From assembly GCA_023512835.1 (NCBI GenBank), contig CM042089.1:17348562-17412561 (forward strand): a stretch of 64,000 nucleotides of DNA, read 5' to 3'. Positions 21,984-32,627 of the stretch are shown piece by piece (the stretch's first letter is position 1; each line of letters starts with the position of its first letter). The position numbers were made by a program, and so were the translations under genes. The notes under the pieces are model-generated. The model saw only the letters and a list, made by a program, of their open reading frames with translations, was not told the DNA's origin and searched no databases. The DNA is from Taxillus chinensis. Its lineage: Eukaryota > Streptophyta > Magnoliopsida > Santalales > Loranthaceae.

Positions 21984-22490
21984 TAGGGGTATAAAATGGG
22001 TCAGTTCAGTCTGGCCCGTTATAGAGCGCGCCTAAACAGATTGAGTATGGAATGGTCTAATCCAGTTCATGAACAAGCTTGTTTTATTTAAATTTCTTTC
22101 CAAATAGAGAATTTTTTTAAAAAAAATATTAATTATTTCTCGAATGTAAAATCAAAATAAAATTTTAATAATACACATGACTTATATTTTCTGATATAAA
22201 ATATATTCAATATACAAATCAAATATATATCGTCAAATATTTTTATATAATTTTTAATTGTATTATTCATATAAAATAAAAATTTTATTTTTTTAAAATC
22301 TCATAACATAAAATATGTATTATAATTTTAAGGCTTAAGAGTAAAATAACATTAAAAAAACTAGCCCATGGGCTGCAGCCAGCTAGATCTATTGTTTAAG
22401 CTTGTGTTTTAAACAAACCTAAATTAAAGTGGTCCAGTCTACACAATCAGCAGGCTAATCTGTGGACCAATAGTTCATTTTACACTCATA
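21984..22490. mobile_element. Probable hAT-type MITE, about 507 bp
   Basis: The left end TAGGGGTATAAAATGGGTC and the reverse complement of the right end, TATGAGTGTAAAATGAACTA, form imperfect terminal inverted repeats. The flanking 8-bp strings AAGAGAGT (21976-21983) and AGAAGAGT (22491-22498) agree at 6 of 8 positions, the duplication length expected for hAT. The interior is AT-rich and non-coding, so any movement needed a transposase from elsewhere. Confidence 0.6.
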
Positions 22491-22615
22491 AGAAGAGTAG
22501 ATAGATGCAACAAAGAGAAGGAGTGGATGTTCATATCTTTGACAGAGAGAGGAGTAATGGGGCCGATTATTTTATTTTAAAACAACATTTAGCCTGTGAA
22601 AGAAGTCTCAGTACA

Positions 22616-22780
22616 TCCTATGGGTTTAACATAGTGTTAAAGTCACATGCCTAGTGAGATCATAGGTTCAAACCTTGAATTCATAGGATGGGAGTTCACA
22701 AATTTGAATATATTGCTCATTAATATTTTATCATCAAAATTTATTACAAAATACTTGTTGAGTTGAGGTAATGTGTTGGA
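22616..22780 (+). mobile_element. Possible tRNA-derived SINE head
   Basis: The segment has a pol III-like arrangement: an A-box-like TTAACATAGTG near 22624 and a good B box GGTTCAAACC at 22665-22674, about 40 bases apart, as in tRNA-derived SINEs. No clear 3' tail or target duplication is visible, so the end is arbitrary. Confidence 0.35.
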
Positions 22781-23442
22781 CGATCTGAGGAAGGAGTGAA
22801 TAAGAGAAGACTGACATAAACAATCACGGTTGGGTAGGCTGGGTGTCATGGGCGAGATGACAACAATGTTTAGGCTAGTTCGGATAGGGCGGTAGGGTGG
22901 GAGAAACGGTGATAGGTTGAGTGTTGTGGGTAACGCGATGATGAACGATCGATAGGATGGGTGTCGTGGCCAAGTGAGACGGCAATGATGCTTAGGCTAA
23001 TAACTTGGCTGCCACTAGAGGCGAAACGACAATATGAGAAGTGAAAACAATATATTAGGTTTATGCACACTGGGTGACATGGTGAGACTAACAAGTGGCA
23101 ACTAACGGAATAAGGCCTTTATGACATTATTGTCATTACTGGATTTCGTATGGGAAAAAACCCACTTTCAGGGATGTGGTTCCCCTACCCTTTCACTCGA
23201 ATGGTGAAAAGAAACACAGAATCTGCACCAACTATTTTAAGGGTATAGTTGGTCACCTAAAAAAATGATCTATGTCGCTAGAACTGAATCTAGGAGTTGA
23301 TTTCTAATTTGTTTTAAATTGTTTGTTTGATTTCCATAAGGGCCTAGTGTCATAGAGTTAGTCTTACAACGAGCTAACTCGTGTGGCACTTAGTCACTTA
23401 ACGAAAACTTCGTGAACTAAGTAAGCCTTTTAAGTTCGAGTG

Positions 23443-23915
23443 TGTAAGGATCCGTATATGTGTTAGTGTAACTTATAATCTATATTTGATGTTAAGAATG
23501 TTATTTTAAAAATGTGGCCATTAATACGATCGTTTTGACTACATTAAGGCTTAATTTGAGGTCCAGAAGCCTCCGCGGGTTATTTAGTAATTTTTGGGAG
23601 TTAAATTGAGAGTTAATAAGTGAAAAATAGAATTTAGGAGGGCTTTTTGGAAATTATTAAAGAGGAGGATGAATTTTAATTAAAAATAGGGTTTTAGGGT
23701 TTTGTTATTCATTATAACTTTCTTTTCAGAAACCCTAGCCGTCGGAGGAGAGTTCATAGTGTTCTTCATGTTCTTCATCGTTGTTTGCCGATTCTAGACT
23801 GTTCTTGCGATTTTAATCACTTAGGAAGGCAAAAGTTAGGTGATTCTTGATTTCTCATTATTCTATTGCATAAACGAGAATTGTAGGAAGAAATACATAT
23901 TTAATTTTATTAGTA

Positions 23916-23969
<54 letters not shown>

Positions 23970-24561
23970 GTGTGTGTGTGTAAATATACAAGTATATGCT
24001 CATCCGACTTCCAGGTGGAAGGTGGAAGGTGTTCTGTCTTCTTTGCACCTATACCATCTCATCCATCACTTGGGACAATGCTTAGGCGACTGATTTATTA
24101 TCTTGCGTGTTTGCTTCAATGTGGCCTGCGGCTTCTGCATAAACAAAAAGAAGGAGATTTGTAAACCCATATGATGTCTTGTACCTCTTTCTCCTAATTA
24201 TTTAAAATATTTATCCTATTCTTTCTAATCCCAATTATTATTATTACCTATATAAAAACTAGGCATGTAGGCCTAGTTATTCTGTCTCGGTTTGGTTGAG
24301 GTAAGATTATTTTAGGACCTATATTCTAAATTTTAATGTCATATTAGTTAGCAAATGAATATTATTTGGGGTTGATGCTAATAGTTGGGCATTTTAAAAA
24401 TAATAATAATGTTGTGCTTGGGCTTGAGATTGTAGTGTAAGTAAAATAAATATTTTTAGACTTGATATTATTAATTTGATGGTGAAAATATTATATGTAG
24501 CATGATATAATTAATTTGATATTAAGTATTGTATCTGTGGCTTAATATTATTTGTTAGATA

Positions 24562-24598
<37 letters not shown>

Positions 24599-25417
24599 AT
24601 TGTGGTACATTATTATTGGGTTGATGATTTAAATGTAATAATATTACTTGTAGTTTAATATTATTAGTTTAACATTAGAATGCTAATTGTAGCTTGATTT
24701 TATTAACCTGACATTTAAAATATTAAATTATTGTTTGATACTATTAATTTGACATTAGCAAAATATTATTTGGATCATTATATTATTAATAGTTTGATAT
24801 TAGAAATATTGTTTGTGACTTAATATTTATAGTCTGACACTATAAATATTATTTGTGTGACATTTTTATTTGTTTAGTGATTTAAATGTTTTGTAAAGCT
24901 ATTTTATTAAATACTGATTATTTGAAATTACTATTTATTGATTTTATGTGTTGAATTGGTGGTGGAGCTGGTTGAGTTAACCGTGGATCCCACATAGTGC
25001 TGGCTAGAGGCCGTAGATCCCCTATATGGCTGATTAACTCAGGTCCCATATATTGACTCATTCTCTAGAGGCTGGTTCAAGGCTAATTGTTATTTATTTC
25101 ATATTTTTGTCATAACTTGGTTTAAGGATTTTGTATGAAATAATTGGTTTTATTATTTAAATATCCTAACGAGGGTCCATGAAAGTTGTATTGGATTTAT
25201 AGCATGACTTTATTATTAATAAATTATTTTCCTTAGCTTCATGGCATGTGAAAATGTACAGGAATACCCCTAATGTATGATTATACAGATATATCTCAGA
25301 TAGCACCCGCTGTGTAGTCTATATCGGTGCTAGTCACTAACCCCTTGACCCTTCGAGTGCAGGCATGGGGAAGTCACATTCCTAGTCCCGGGTTCCTTGG
25401 AATTCGGGGGCATGACA
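23443..25417 (+). repeat. 5' LTR of element D (1975 bp)
   Basis: It starts TGTAAGGATCCG and ends GGGGGCATGACA. A TATA box (CTATATAAAAAC, about 24248-24259) and a long AT-rich stretch rich in GATATTATTAATTTGA-like motifs follow. It lacks about 350 bases present in the 3' LTR between its CCCATAT and CAACTCATTCTCTAG (31325-31672); the jump here is near 25053-25057. Confidence 0.85.
23919..23980. repeat. (AT)n/(TG)n compound microsatellite in LTR D
   Basis: About 24 AT units run into about 7 TG units. The 3' LTR has the same compound repeat, shorter, at 30177-30215. A second (AT)n run is at 24566-24596. Confidence 0.9.
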
Positions 25418-25420
25418 AGT

Positions 25421-25432
25421 TGGTATCAAAGC
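25421..25432 (+). other. Primer-binding site of element D
   Basis: TGGTATCAAAGC, three bases after the LTR end, differs by one base from the initiator Met-tRNA-complementary TGGTATCAGAGC seen at 50103. Confidence 0.8.
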
Positions 25433-27890
25433 AGTTGATTTAGTGGACCTAGCATGGTAGGGTGATTGATTGAGACTTTGGAACTTGGGAGACATTGGGG
25501 AGGGCGCCTAGTCAACACAATCATTAATGGTGTCCTTGGTTACCTTAGTGTTAGTCAGATCATCAGAGGATGCATTGGGATGGGTGCATACATGATGTGA
25601 CATTGCTTGTGCATTTAGGGCACTAGAATTGATTATGCATGTGACTAATAGAACAAATAGTCACCGATTGGCAATGTGATTGGTCTGATTATATCTGCTG
25701 ATTAGGAGAACTGTGTCCAATTGATTGTTTGTTGGTGTGAACCTATGGGTTATGAATGATTGATTGATGGATGTGTATAGATTAGGGGCAATGTCCCATC
25801 GATGAGTATTTGGACTTGTGAGTTATATGTGGTGTAGACCTATGGGTCAAGAGTGATGTAATGTAATTTGTGATTATTTCCTGAGAACGATGTTAGAGCT
25901 CTCTTATTTATTCGTTATGAACCTACGAGTCATAAATGTTTTTTTCACTATAATGTGAATTGGTTGAATAATAGCATCATATTTATCTAATAGCAAGTAG
26001 AAACATACACCAATCATTATATGTGCACACATATGCAATTGTAAGTCTACACTTTACATATTCTTAGAGTATACTTCTGACATTCAGTTGTCTCGAGTGA
26101 CAATATGTTAGATTCTGCTAGTATAACGTATGATATATAAAGTAATAGAAAAAGGATTAGATGGTTGGAAAATATGACTTAATAAAAGTAAAACATAAAG
26201 TGCAACAATGGTAAATGATGAGATAAAATATTCAATGATCAAATAGTACTATGAATTTAATAATACGGTAAAACTAGAAAATGTTATGACTAACAATATA
26301 TATTGATCAGATATTAGGCTTAGATATTATGATAAGACAATGATAGAATTGGTAGACTCAATGATGGTTCATTTTCGTTTTAAGGTAATCAAAAGGTTTC
26401 AAGTGCTAACTAGTGGGGGAGATAGTGATAACATAGTATTTTGGAATGAGGGTGAAGAATTCATTTTTGTCGGATAACATATTTTAATAATTTATCTTTT
26501 CAAAATGTTAGTAAGTGATTTAAAAGGTAATAAAATAATTTGAGAGTCAAATAGAGTTATATTTCTTATGACTTTATAAGAGGTTTTGGAAATGGTCTTG
26601 GAGGAACACCATAAGAGGAAAGTAATAATACCATTTTTCCTAGATTTGAATCATGTAACTTGTTAAACGAGCGATGATGTCTTTAAAGTACAGTGGAATA
26701 TTGACTCAGTGTGTTATAAAAAAAACAAAAAAACAAAAAAAAAGTATGTTGATTGATGTAGTTAATTGTATGATATGTTGTTGATGTGACATTGTGGTAT
26801 GGTATTGGTTGGTTCACTACTATTATAAATTGTTGGTTGATGTTGGTGGATAGTTGTGTGAAATATTTCCTTCCTTTGTTACATGTGAAGGTGATTGTAT
26901 CAATTTTCCAATCATCGCATGTTGATTGTGTTGTTGGTTTTACGTTGACTTGGTTATATGTTACTAGTTGGTTGAAATGCGATATGGGGTTTTGGTTGAA
27001 TGTTAGTGAATGGTGATAAGCATTCATGGGTATGCCTTTTCCTTGGATAGATTGTCATTATAATTGTGTTTATTTGCCCAATAAATATTAATTGGTTGTT
27101 GCTTGTTCTTAAGTGGTTGCTCGTTATTGGTTGCATGCACCTTGTGTTGTGTTGACTCATGGTGGACTTTGCTAGTGGGTGTAACCAGTTATTGATAGGG
27201 TGGTAAGTGTACAATAAAAATAATAAGAATAATAAACTTACAATACGATAGAAATAAATAAATAAATAAAATGATGACCAACTCTGTGTTAAATATTTTT
27301 GTGATTCATGCTGACTCATGTTAAGGTGAATTAAAACATTGTATGATTGTTTGGATATTCTGCGTATGATATGGTGTGCAAATGACATGTTATGGGCTTT
27401 TGCCCTATTTTGTGGTATAGTTAAGTGATATGACTCCGTTGAGAGTTAATGAACCATATGATGGTTAAAATTTTGATAAGTGATTTATACGTGTATTGTG
27501 TTATATATCTATGCCTAAGTGTGAGCATGATAGTACTTCCTATTGTTGCCTTGTTCCACCTTGATTGTGTTGTTGACAGCTACATGAATTCTTATTTTGT
27601 ATGGTGACCCGTGGTGAAACTGGGATGGACCTTGTTTCTTGATTGTTGGCCTGATTGGTTGGTGGTAAGCATGATGATGTGGAACTGGTCGATGATTTAT
27701 GGTGGGACTAGGGTGGTGAGCTCTCCCTTAATGAGGTTATTGTGAGATGTTGTGATAGCTAAGCTTGTTGCTTGTTTGTGGAGCCCTCTTTGTAAGGGGA
27801 CTTGGCTGTGATTTAACGGCATCTTACCCTGTTTAGTGGAGCCTACTTGGGTGTGACCTTCCTTCCATGTATGGGAATAGATATATTGCT

Positions 27891-27918
27891 TCCTTCCTTC
27901 CTTCCTTCCTTCCTTCCG
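27891..27918. repeat. (TTCC)n microsatellite
   Basis: Seven tandem TTCC units lie in the interior of element D. Confidence 0.9.
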
Positions 27919-28417
27919 GCATCTTGCTTGTTTTGTTTTGTGCTCTATTGTGATTGTTATATGGTTGATATATTGTTTATAATATGTGATAATGATTTGT
28001 GAGGTAATGTTTCCTTATTGCACTTGTTGCAGGCTATTGGTTAATTGGGAGTAAGTTGTTGGAGTTTTGTTATACAATGTTTAATTAAGGTGGCGAGTTT
28101 ATCCTGTTAATTTGAGTTGATAGTGCTTTGATTGATTTTTGGGCTCTAGTGTTAATTCTTATTGTTTGGGTTCAATTAGATTGGTTAGTTTAGGTGGTGA
28201 TATTAGCATTCATTGGTATAATTTTAAGGTGATATGTGATCGGTTGCAGTGTTGTTTGTACGATGTTGTTTCATTAATGGTTCATTTATGATGGTTATAT
28301 GGCGGGTAAATAAAAATTGGTTTATGTTAGTGGTTCGATATTTGATATTGGGCATGCAGTGGTTGTGCATGGTGAAATTTGTTGATCTGATTGGTTATTG
28401 AATTTTGATAAGTGATC

Positions 28418-28904
28418 TGTTGGGTCTCTAACGTCCCATAGATCAATCCCACATCGGTTAGGGCGAACATTGAGGTCGTCCTAATGAGGAGGCTCATGTG
28501 CACCTTGTCACAACGCGTTTTAACGGGTTGCGGCCTGTTAGAAACAAATTCGTGCGGGCTGCGGCCCATGGGTGGGCGCGCGAGTGCCAAAGCGGACAAT
28601 ATTGTGATAGTGAGTGCCCTGGCCGAGGTCCAACAAGTGGTATCAGAGCCGGGTCCTCTAGACCGATGGTGGGATTGGGGGGAGACTGTTGGGTCTCTAA
28701 CGTCCCATAGATCAATCCCACATCGGTTAGGGCGAACATTGAGGTTGTCCTAATGAGGAGGCTCATGTGCACCTTGTCACAACGCATTTTAACGGGTTGC
28801 GGCCTGTTAGAAACAAATTCGTGCGGGCTGCGGCCCATGGGTGGGCGCGCGAGTGCCAAAGCGGACAATATTGTGATAGTGAGTGCCCTGGCCGAGGTCC
28901 AACA
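28418..28904 (+). mobile_element. Complete TRIM element, 487 bp, in element D
   Basis: Two 218-bp LTRs (28418-28635 and 28687-28904) start TGTTGGGTCTCT and end GAGGTCCAACA. Between them are 51 bases holding a primer site TGGTATCAGAGCC (28638-28650) and a polypurine tract GGGATTGGGGGGAGAC (28671-28686). The target duplication TGATC is perfect on both sides (28413-28417, 28905-28909). The LTRs differ at only two positions, both CpG decay (CG to TG, CG to CA). It has no coding capacity, so it depends on proteins from other elements. It lacks the 5S rRNA-like block that defines Cassandra elements. Confidence 0.92.
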
Positions 28905-29691
28905 TGATCGTATTGGCTATGATCAAGTGATTTATGTTGAGGTGTCGGTTCAACTGTGTTGCAGTGTCCATTTAACCTTGTTATTGTGACCATGGTTATC
29001 TATAGTCTAGAGTTACTACTAAGGTTGGGCGAGTTTATGTTGCGTTCCAAGTGACCTAGCTAAGGATATGTTACTCGAATATCTAAGCCTGGTGGCATTA
29101 GCAAAGAATCCTGAATAATTTACAGAAGGATGATAACCCCCCTCATTATGTTGAATGGTTAGTAGATGCGTTGTAAGTTCAAGGGAATGTGAATCAGTGA
29201 ATGCATTGTTGCTTCGAAATGGTTAATGGTATGTCCTCAAGCGTTGTGCTGGTTATTGGTTGTTGGACCAAGCGTTGCCTTAACAATACAAATGGTTAAG
29301 GGCTAGGTGGGTTTCTGGATCCTATCATTGCGGTTAGAGATCCTTATCGTTAGGATTGTTAGTTATTGATTCATTTTTCTTCGGGGACGAAAAGTACTAA
29401 GGTGGGGAGAATGTGAGGATTTTTCTTAGTAGTGGGAACAATTTCACTGTGTTGTGTATGTTGAAATGATTACTCGTGGACATATGGTTGTTTTTGTGAG
29501 GGGAATGATGTATGGTTGTTGCTATGTGTTGCTTATGTATAAAATATGATAGGCTATGTAGGAATTATGCTAGTGAAAGCAATTGTGTTCGTTAATGAGG
29601 GTAATACGTTAGATATTGGGTATGTATAGTAATTGTGTGTAGGTATAGTGTCTATGAGAACGTTTTGTTTTTTTCGAGGACGAAAAAGCTT

Positions 29692-29704
29692 AAAGTGGAG
29701 AGGA
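29692..29704 (+). other. Polypurine tract of element D
   Basis: AAAGTGGAGAGGA stands directly before the 3' LTR start TGTAAAGATCCG, preceded by TTCGAGGACGAAAA as in the Tekay-like copies. Confidence 0.8.
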
Positions 29705-30177
29705 TGTAAAGATCCGTATATGTGTTAGTGTAACTTATAATCTGTATTTAATGTTAAGAATGTTATTTTGAAAATGTGCCTATTAATACGATCATTTTGA
29801 CTATATTAGGGCTTAATTTAAGGTCCAGAAGCCTTTGGGGGTTATTTATTAATTTTGGGAGTTAAATTGAGAGTTAATAAGTGAAAAATAGAATTTAGGA
29901 GGGCTTTTTTGAAATTATTAAAGAGGACGAATTTTAATTAAAAATAGGGTTTTCAGTTTTGTTATTCATTATAACTTTGTTTTGAGAAACCCTAGCCGTC
30001 GGAGGAAAGTTCATAGTGTTCTTCGTGTTCTTCATCGTTGTTTGCCGATTCTAGACTGTTCTTGCAATTTTAATCCCTTCGAAAGGCAAGAGGTAGATGA
30101 TTCTTGATTTCTCATTATTCTATTGCATAAACGAGAATTGTAGGAAGAAATACATATTTAATTTTATTAGTATGCAA

Positions 30178-30215
<38 letters not shown>

Positions 30216-32027
30216 ATGTGTGTAAATAGTAAATATAGTATATGCTCGGCTGACTTCCAGGTGGAAGTTGGAAGGTGTTCTGTCTTCTTTGTACCTATAC
30301 CATCTCGTCCATCACTTGGGACAATGCTTAGGCGACTGATTTATTATCTTATGTGTTTGCTTCAATGTGGCCTGCAGCTTTTGCATAAACAAAAAGAAGG
30401 AGATTCGTAAACCCATATGATGTCCTGCACCTCTTTCTGCTAATTATTTAAAATATTTATTCTATTCTTTCTAATCCCATTATTATTATTACCTATATGA
30501 AAACTAGACATGTAGGCCTAGTTATTCTGTCTCGGTTTGGTTGATGTAAGATTATTTTAGGACCTCTATTCTAAATTTTAATGTCATATTAGTTAGCAAA
30601 TAATATTATTTGGGGTTAATGCTAATAGTTGGGCATTTTAAAAATAATAATAATGTTGTGCTTGGGCTTGAGATTTTAGTGTAAGTAAAATAAATATTTT
30701 TAGACTTGATATTATTAATTTGATGGTGAAAATATTATATGTAACGTGATATCATTAATTTTTAATTTGATATAAGTATTGTATCTGTGGCTTAATATTA
30801 TTTGTTAGATAAATATATATGTATATATATATATATATATATAAATTTTGGTACATTATTATTGTTTTAATGATTTAAATGTAATAATATTACTTGTAGT
30901 TTAATATTATTAGTTTAACATTAGAATGCTAATTGTAGCTTGATATTATTAACCTGACATTTAAAATATTAAATTATTGTTTGATACTATTAATTTGATA
31001 TTAGCAAAATATTATTTGGATCATTATATTATTAATACTTTGATATTATTGGAGGCTTGATATTAATAGTTTGCTATTAGACATATTGTTTGTGACTTAA
31101 TATTTATAGTATGACACTATAAATATTGTTTGTGGCACATTTTTATTTGTTTAGTGATTTAAATGTTTTGTAAAGATGTATTAAATACTGATTATTTGAA
31201 ATTACTATTTATTGATTTTATGTGTGGAATTGGTGATGGAGCTAGTTGGGTTAACCATGGGTCCCACGTAGGGCTAGCAAGAGGCCGTAGATCCCCTATG
31301 TGGCTGACTAACTCAGGTCCCATATGTGGCGAGTTGTCATTAGGGACACTGCAGGTCCCACATATGGCTTTCTGGTAATGACTGAGATCCTAGGAGTTGG
31401 ATGTGGGAATCCCCTAGGTGGTTGGATTGTTCAGTGTGTGTGATGTATATGTGGCGAGTTACCATTAATGAATGAAATGTATGTGTGTGATGTCAATTTT
31501 GTGATTAAATGTAAGCTTACTGTGATAGATTAGGACACTACACTAGCATAAGCATACACCGATCATGTAGACTTAGGATTTCATGTTATAGGATAGTGAG
31601 GAGATGGAGATCACCTATTGGGCATTCGTGCTCACCCTTAATTTGTTGACATGTTTCAGATATCAACTCATTCTCTAGAGGCTAGTTCGAGGCTAATTGT
31701 TATTTATTTCATATTTTTGTCATAACTTGGTTTAAGGATTTTGTATGAGATAATTGGTTTTATTATTTAAATATCCGAACGAGGGCCCGTGAAAGTTGTA
31801 TTGGATTTATAGCATGATTTTATTATTAATAAATTTTTTTCCTTAGCTTCATGGCATGTGAAAATATACAGGAATACCCCTGATGTATGATTGTACAGAG
31901 ATGTCTCAGACAACACCCGCTGTGTAGTCCATATCAGTGTTAGTCACCAATCCCTTGACCCTTTGGGTGCGGGCATGGGGAAGTCACGTTCCTGGTTCCG
32001 GGTTCCTTGGAATTTGGGGGCGTGACA
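29705..32027 (+). repeat. 3' LTR of element D (2323 bp)
   Basis: It starts TGTAAAGATCCG and ends GGGGGCGTGACA. It is collinear with the 5' LTR but includes about 350 extra bases (about 31325-31672). Several short indels also separate the two. Immediately 3' is the end of a TRIM-like LTR. Confidence 0.85.
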
Positions 32028-32320
32028 AATGCTAGAGGGAACTTGGGCTGTTACAGATGAGCTAGGGACCGGATTAGTGTGCTATAGTCCCATGGAGACG
32101 TGGGCCTCCTAAGAGGGGTAGATTGTGGAGTCTGAGGACTTTGCAAGTCCCACATCGGCTGGGGAGGAGAACGAAGCGTGCCTCTTAAGAGGGTATGGAG
32201 ACCTCTCCTGGCACGAGGCCTTTTGGGGTGCTTGTGTGGCATTGCCAAGAACAAAACCGGGGATTGGGCTTGGGCCCTGAACCGGACAATATCGTGCTAT
32301 AGGGAACTTGGGCTATTACA
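32028..32320 (+). mobile_element. Truncated TRIM-like element
   Basis: A 28-base LTR end (32028-32055, GGGAACTTGGGCTGTTACA) recurs as the end of a 197-bp LTR (32124-32320, TGTGGAGTCTGAGG...GGGCTATTACA). The 68 bases between them end in a purine-rich AAGAGGGGTAGAT. They begin GATGAGCTAGGGACCGG, which looks like a primer site that lost about 7 bases. The first LTR is cut by the end of element D. CCCACATCGGCTGG and ACAATATCGTGCTA are words shared with plant TRIM LTRs. Confidence 0.65.
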
Positions 32321-32327
32321 GAGTAAT

Positions 32328-32614
32328 GTTTAGAGTTGTTTGGGACAACGGACAACGATTAACGGAAGTTGTAGAGAATGCCTGAAAGTGAGAAAACTTA
32401 TATTAGAACAAATATCAAGTACATGTTTTAACACTAGAGCATTGTTCTACATATAATATTTAGAACAATTTTACAACTGGCACCAGGAAAAATCAAGTTG
32501 GTGCGAGAGTACAATTCGCCTATACATGTGCTAACTCTTTCTACGAGTTATACAAACGTTACAAATGACTCAAATATGTTACAAAAATGTATCGTGAGGC
32601 TCCGAACCATGACA
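32328..32614 (-). repeat. 3' LTR of element E, about 287 bp (end tentative)
   Basis: On the minus strand it starts TGTCATGGTTCGG right after the polypurine tract AAGTGGGGGAGGA (32615-32627). The other end is placed at TGTTTAGAG (32328) by the TG...CA rule between the tract and the TRIM remnant. No second LTR is available to confirm it. Confidence 0.55.
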
Positions 32615-32627
32615 TCCTCCCCCACTT
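32615..32627 (-). other. Polypurine tract of element E
   Basis: On the minus strand it reads AAGTGGGGGAGGA, between the chromodomain end and the LTR start. Confidence 0.8.

Larger units (their letters stand above)
21022..23442. other. AT-rich interval without genes
   Basis: No coding frame of note lies here. It contains a probable MITE (21984-22490), a possible SINE (22616-22780), a degenerate repeat of about 100 bp units (22800-23000, with GGTGTCATGGGCGAGATG and GGTGTCGTGGCCAAGTGA), and near 23385-23425 a small inverted repeat ACTTAGT...ACTAAGT that may be a remnant of another LTR. Confidence 0.6.
25433..29704 (+). other. Non-coding interior of element D
   Basis: The first 250 bases match the leader of copies A and G. 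After that no reading frame longer than about 140 codons occurs and none looks like gag or pol. The stretch is T/G-rich on the plus strand, with many TTGGTTG-type words. It holds a (TTCC)n run at 27891-27918 and the TRIM at 28418-28904. A pre-LTR-like motif occurs twice near the 3' end (29377-29410 and 29673-29704). Confidence 0.75.
23443..32027 (+). mobile_element. Element D: LARD-like non-autonomous LTR retrotransposon
   Basis: Two LTRs (23443-25417 and 29705-32027) flank a 4.3-kb interior without gag or pol. The primer site, the following leader (GGAGGGCGCCTAGTCAACAC near 25500) and the pre-LTR motif (TTCGAGGACGAAAA plus polypurine tract) correspond to those of the Tekay-like family. The last 150 bases of the LTR (AGCACCCGC, GGGGGCATGACA) also match that family. 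It is therefore a derivative that keeps only cis signals. The 5-bp flanks GAGTG and AATGC do not match, so one end may be rearranged. Confidence 0.8.

Noticed and set aside
23443..25417. 5S/45S rDNA or centromeric satellite
   Set aside because: No rRNA motif is seen, and the repetition is explained by LTR pairing with 29705-32027.
26683..27388. Minus-strand frames of 114-144 codons in the interior of element D
   Set aside because: The composition is low-complexity and the frames resemble no gag, pol or host protein; they follow from the T/G-rich plus strand.
28418..28904. Simple tandem duplication of a 270-bp host segment, or coding frames of 60-124 codons on both strands
   Set aside because: The primer site, purine tract, TG...CA ends and TGATC duplications show a TRIM. 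The frames occur in both LTR copies and resemble no protein.
28418..28904. Cassandra element with 5S rRNA promoter
   Set aside because: No 5S rRNA-like internal promoter block is present in the LTRs.
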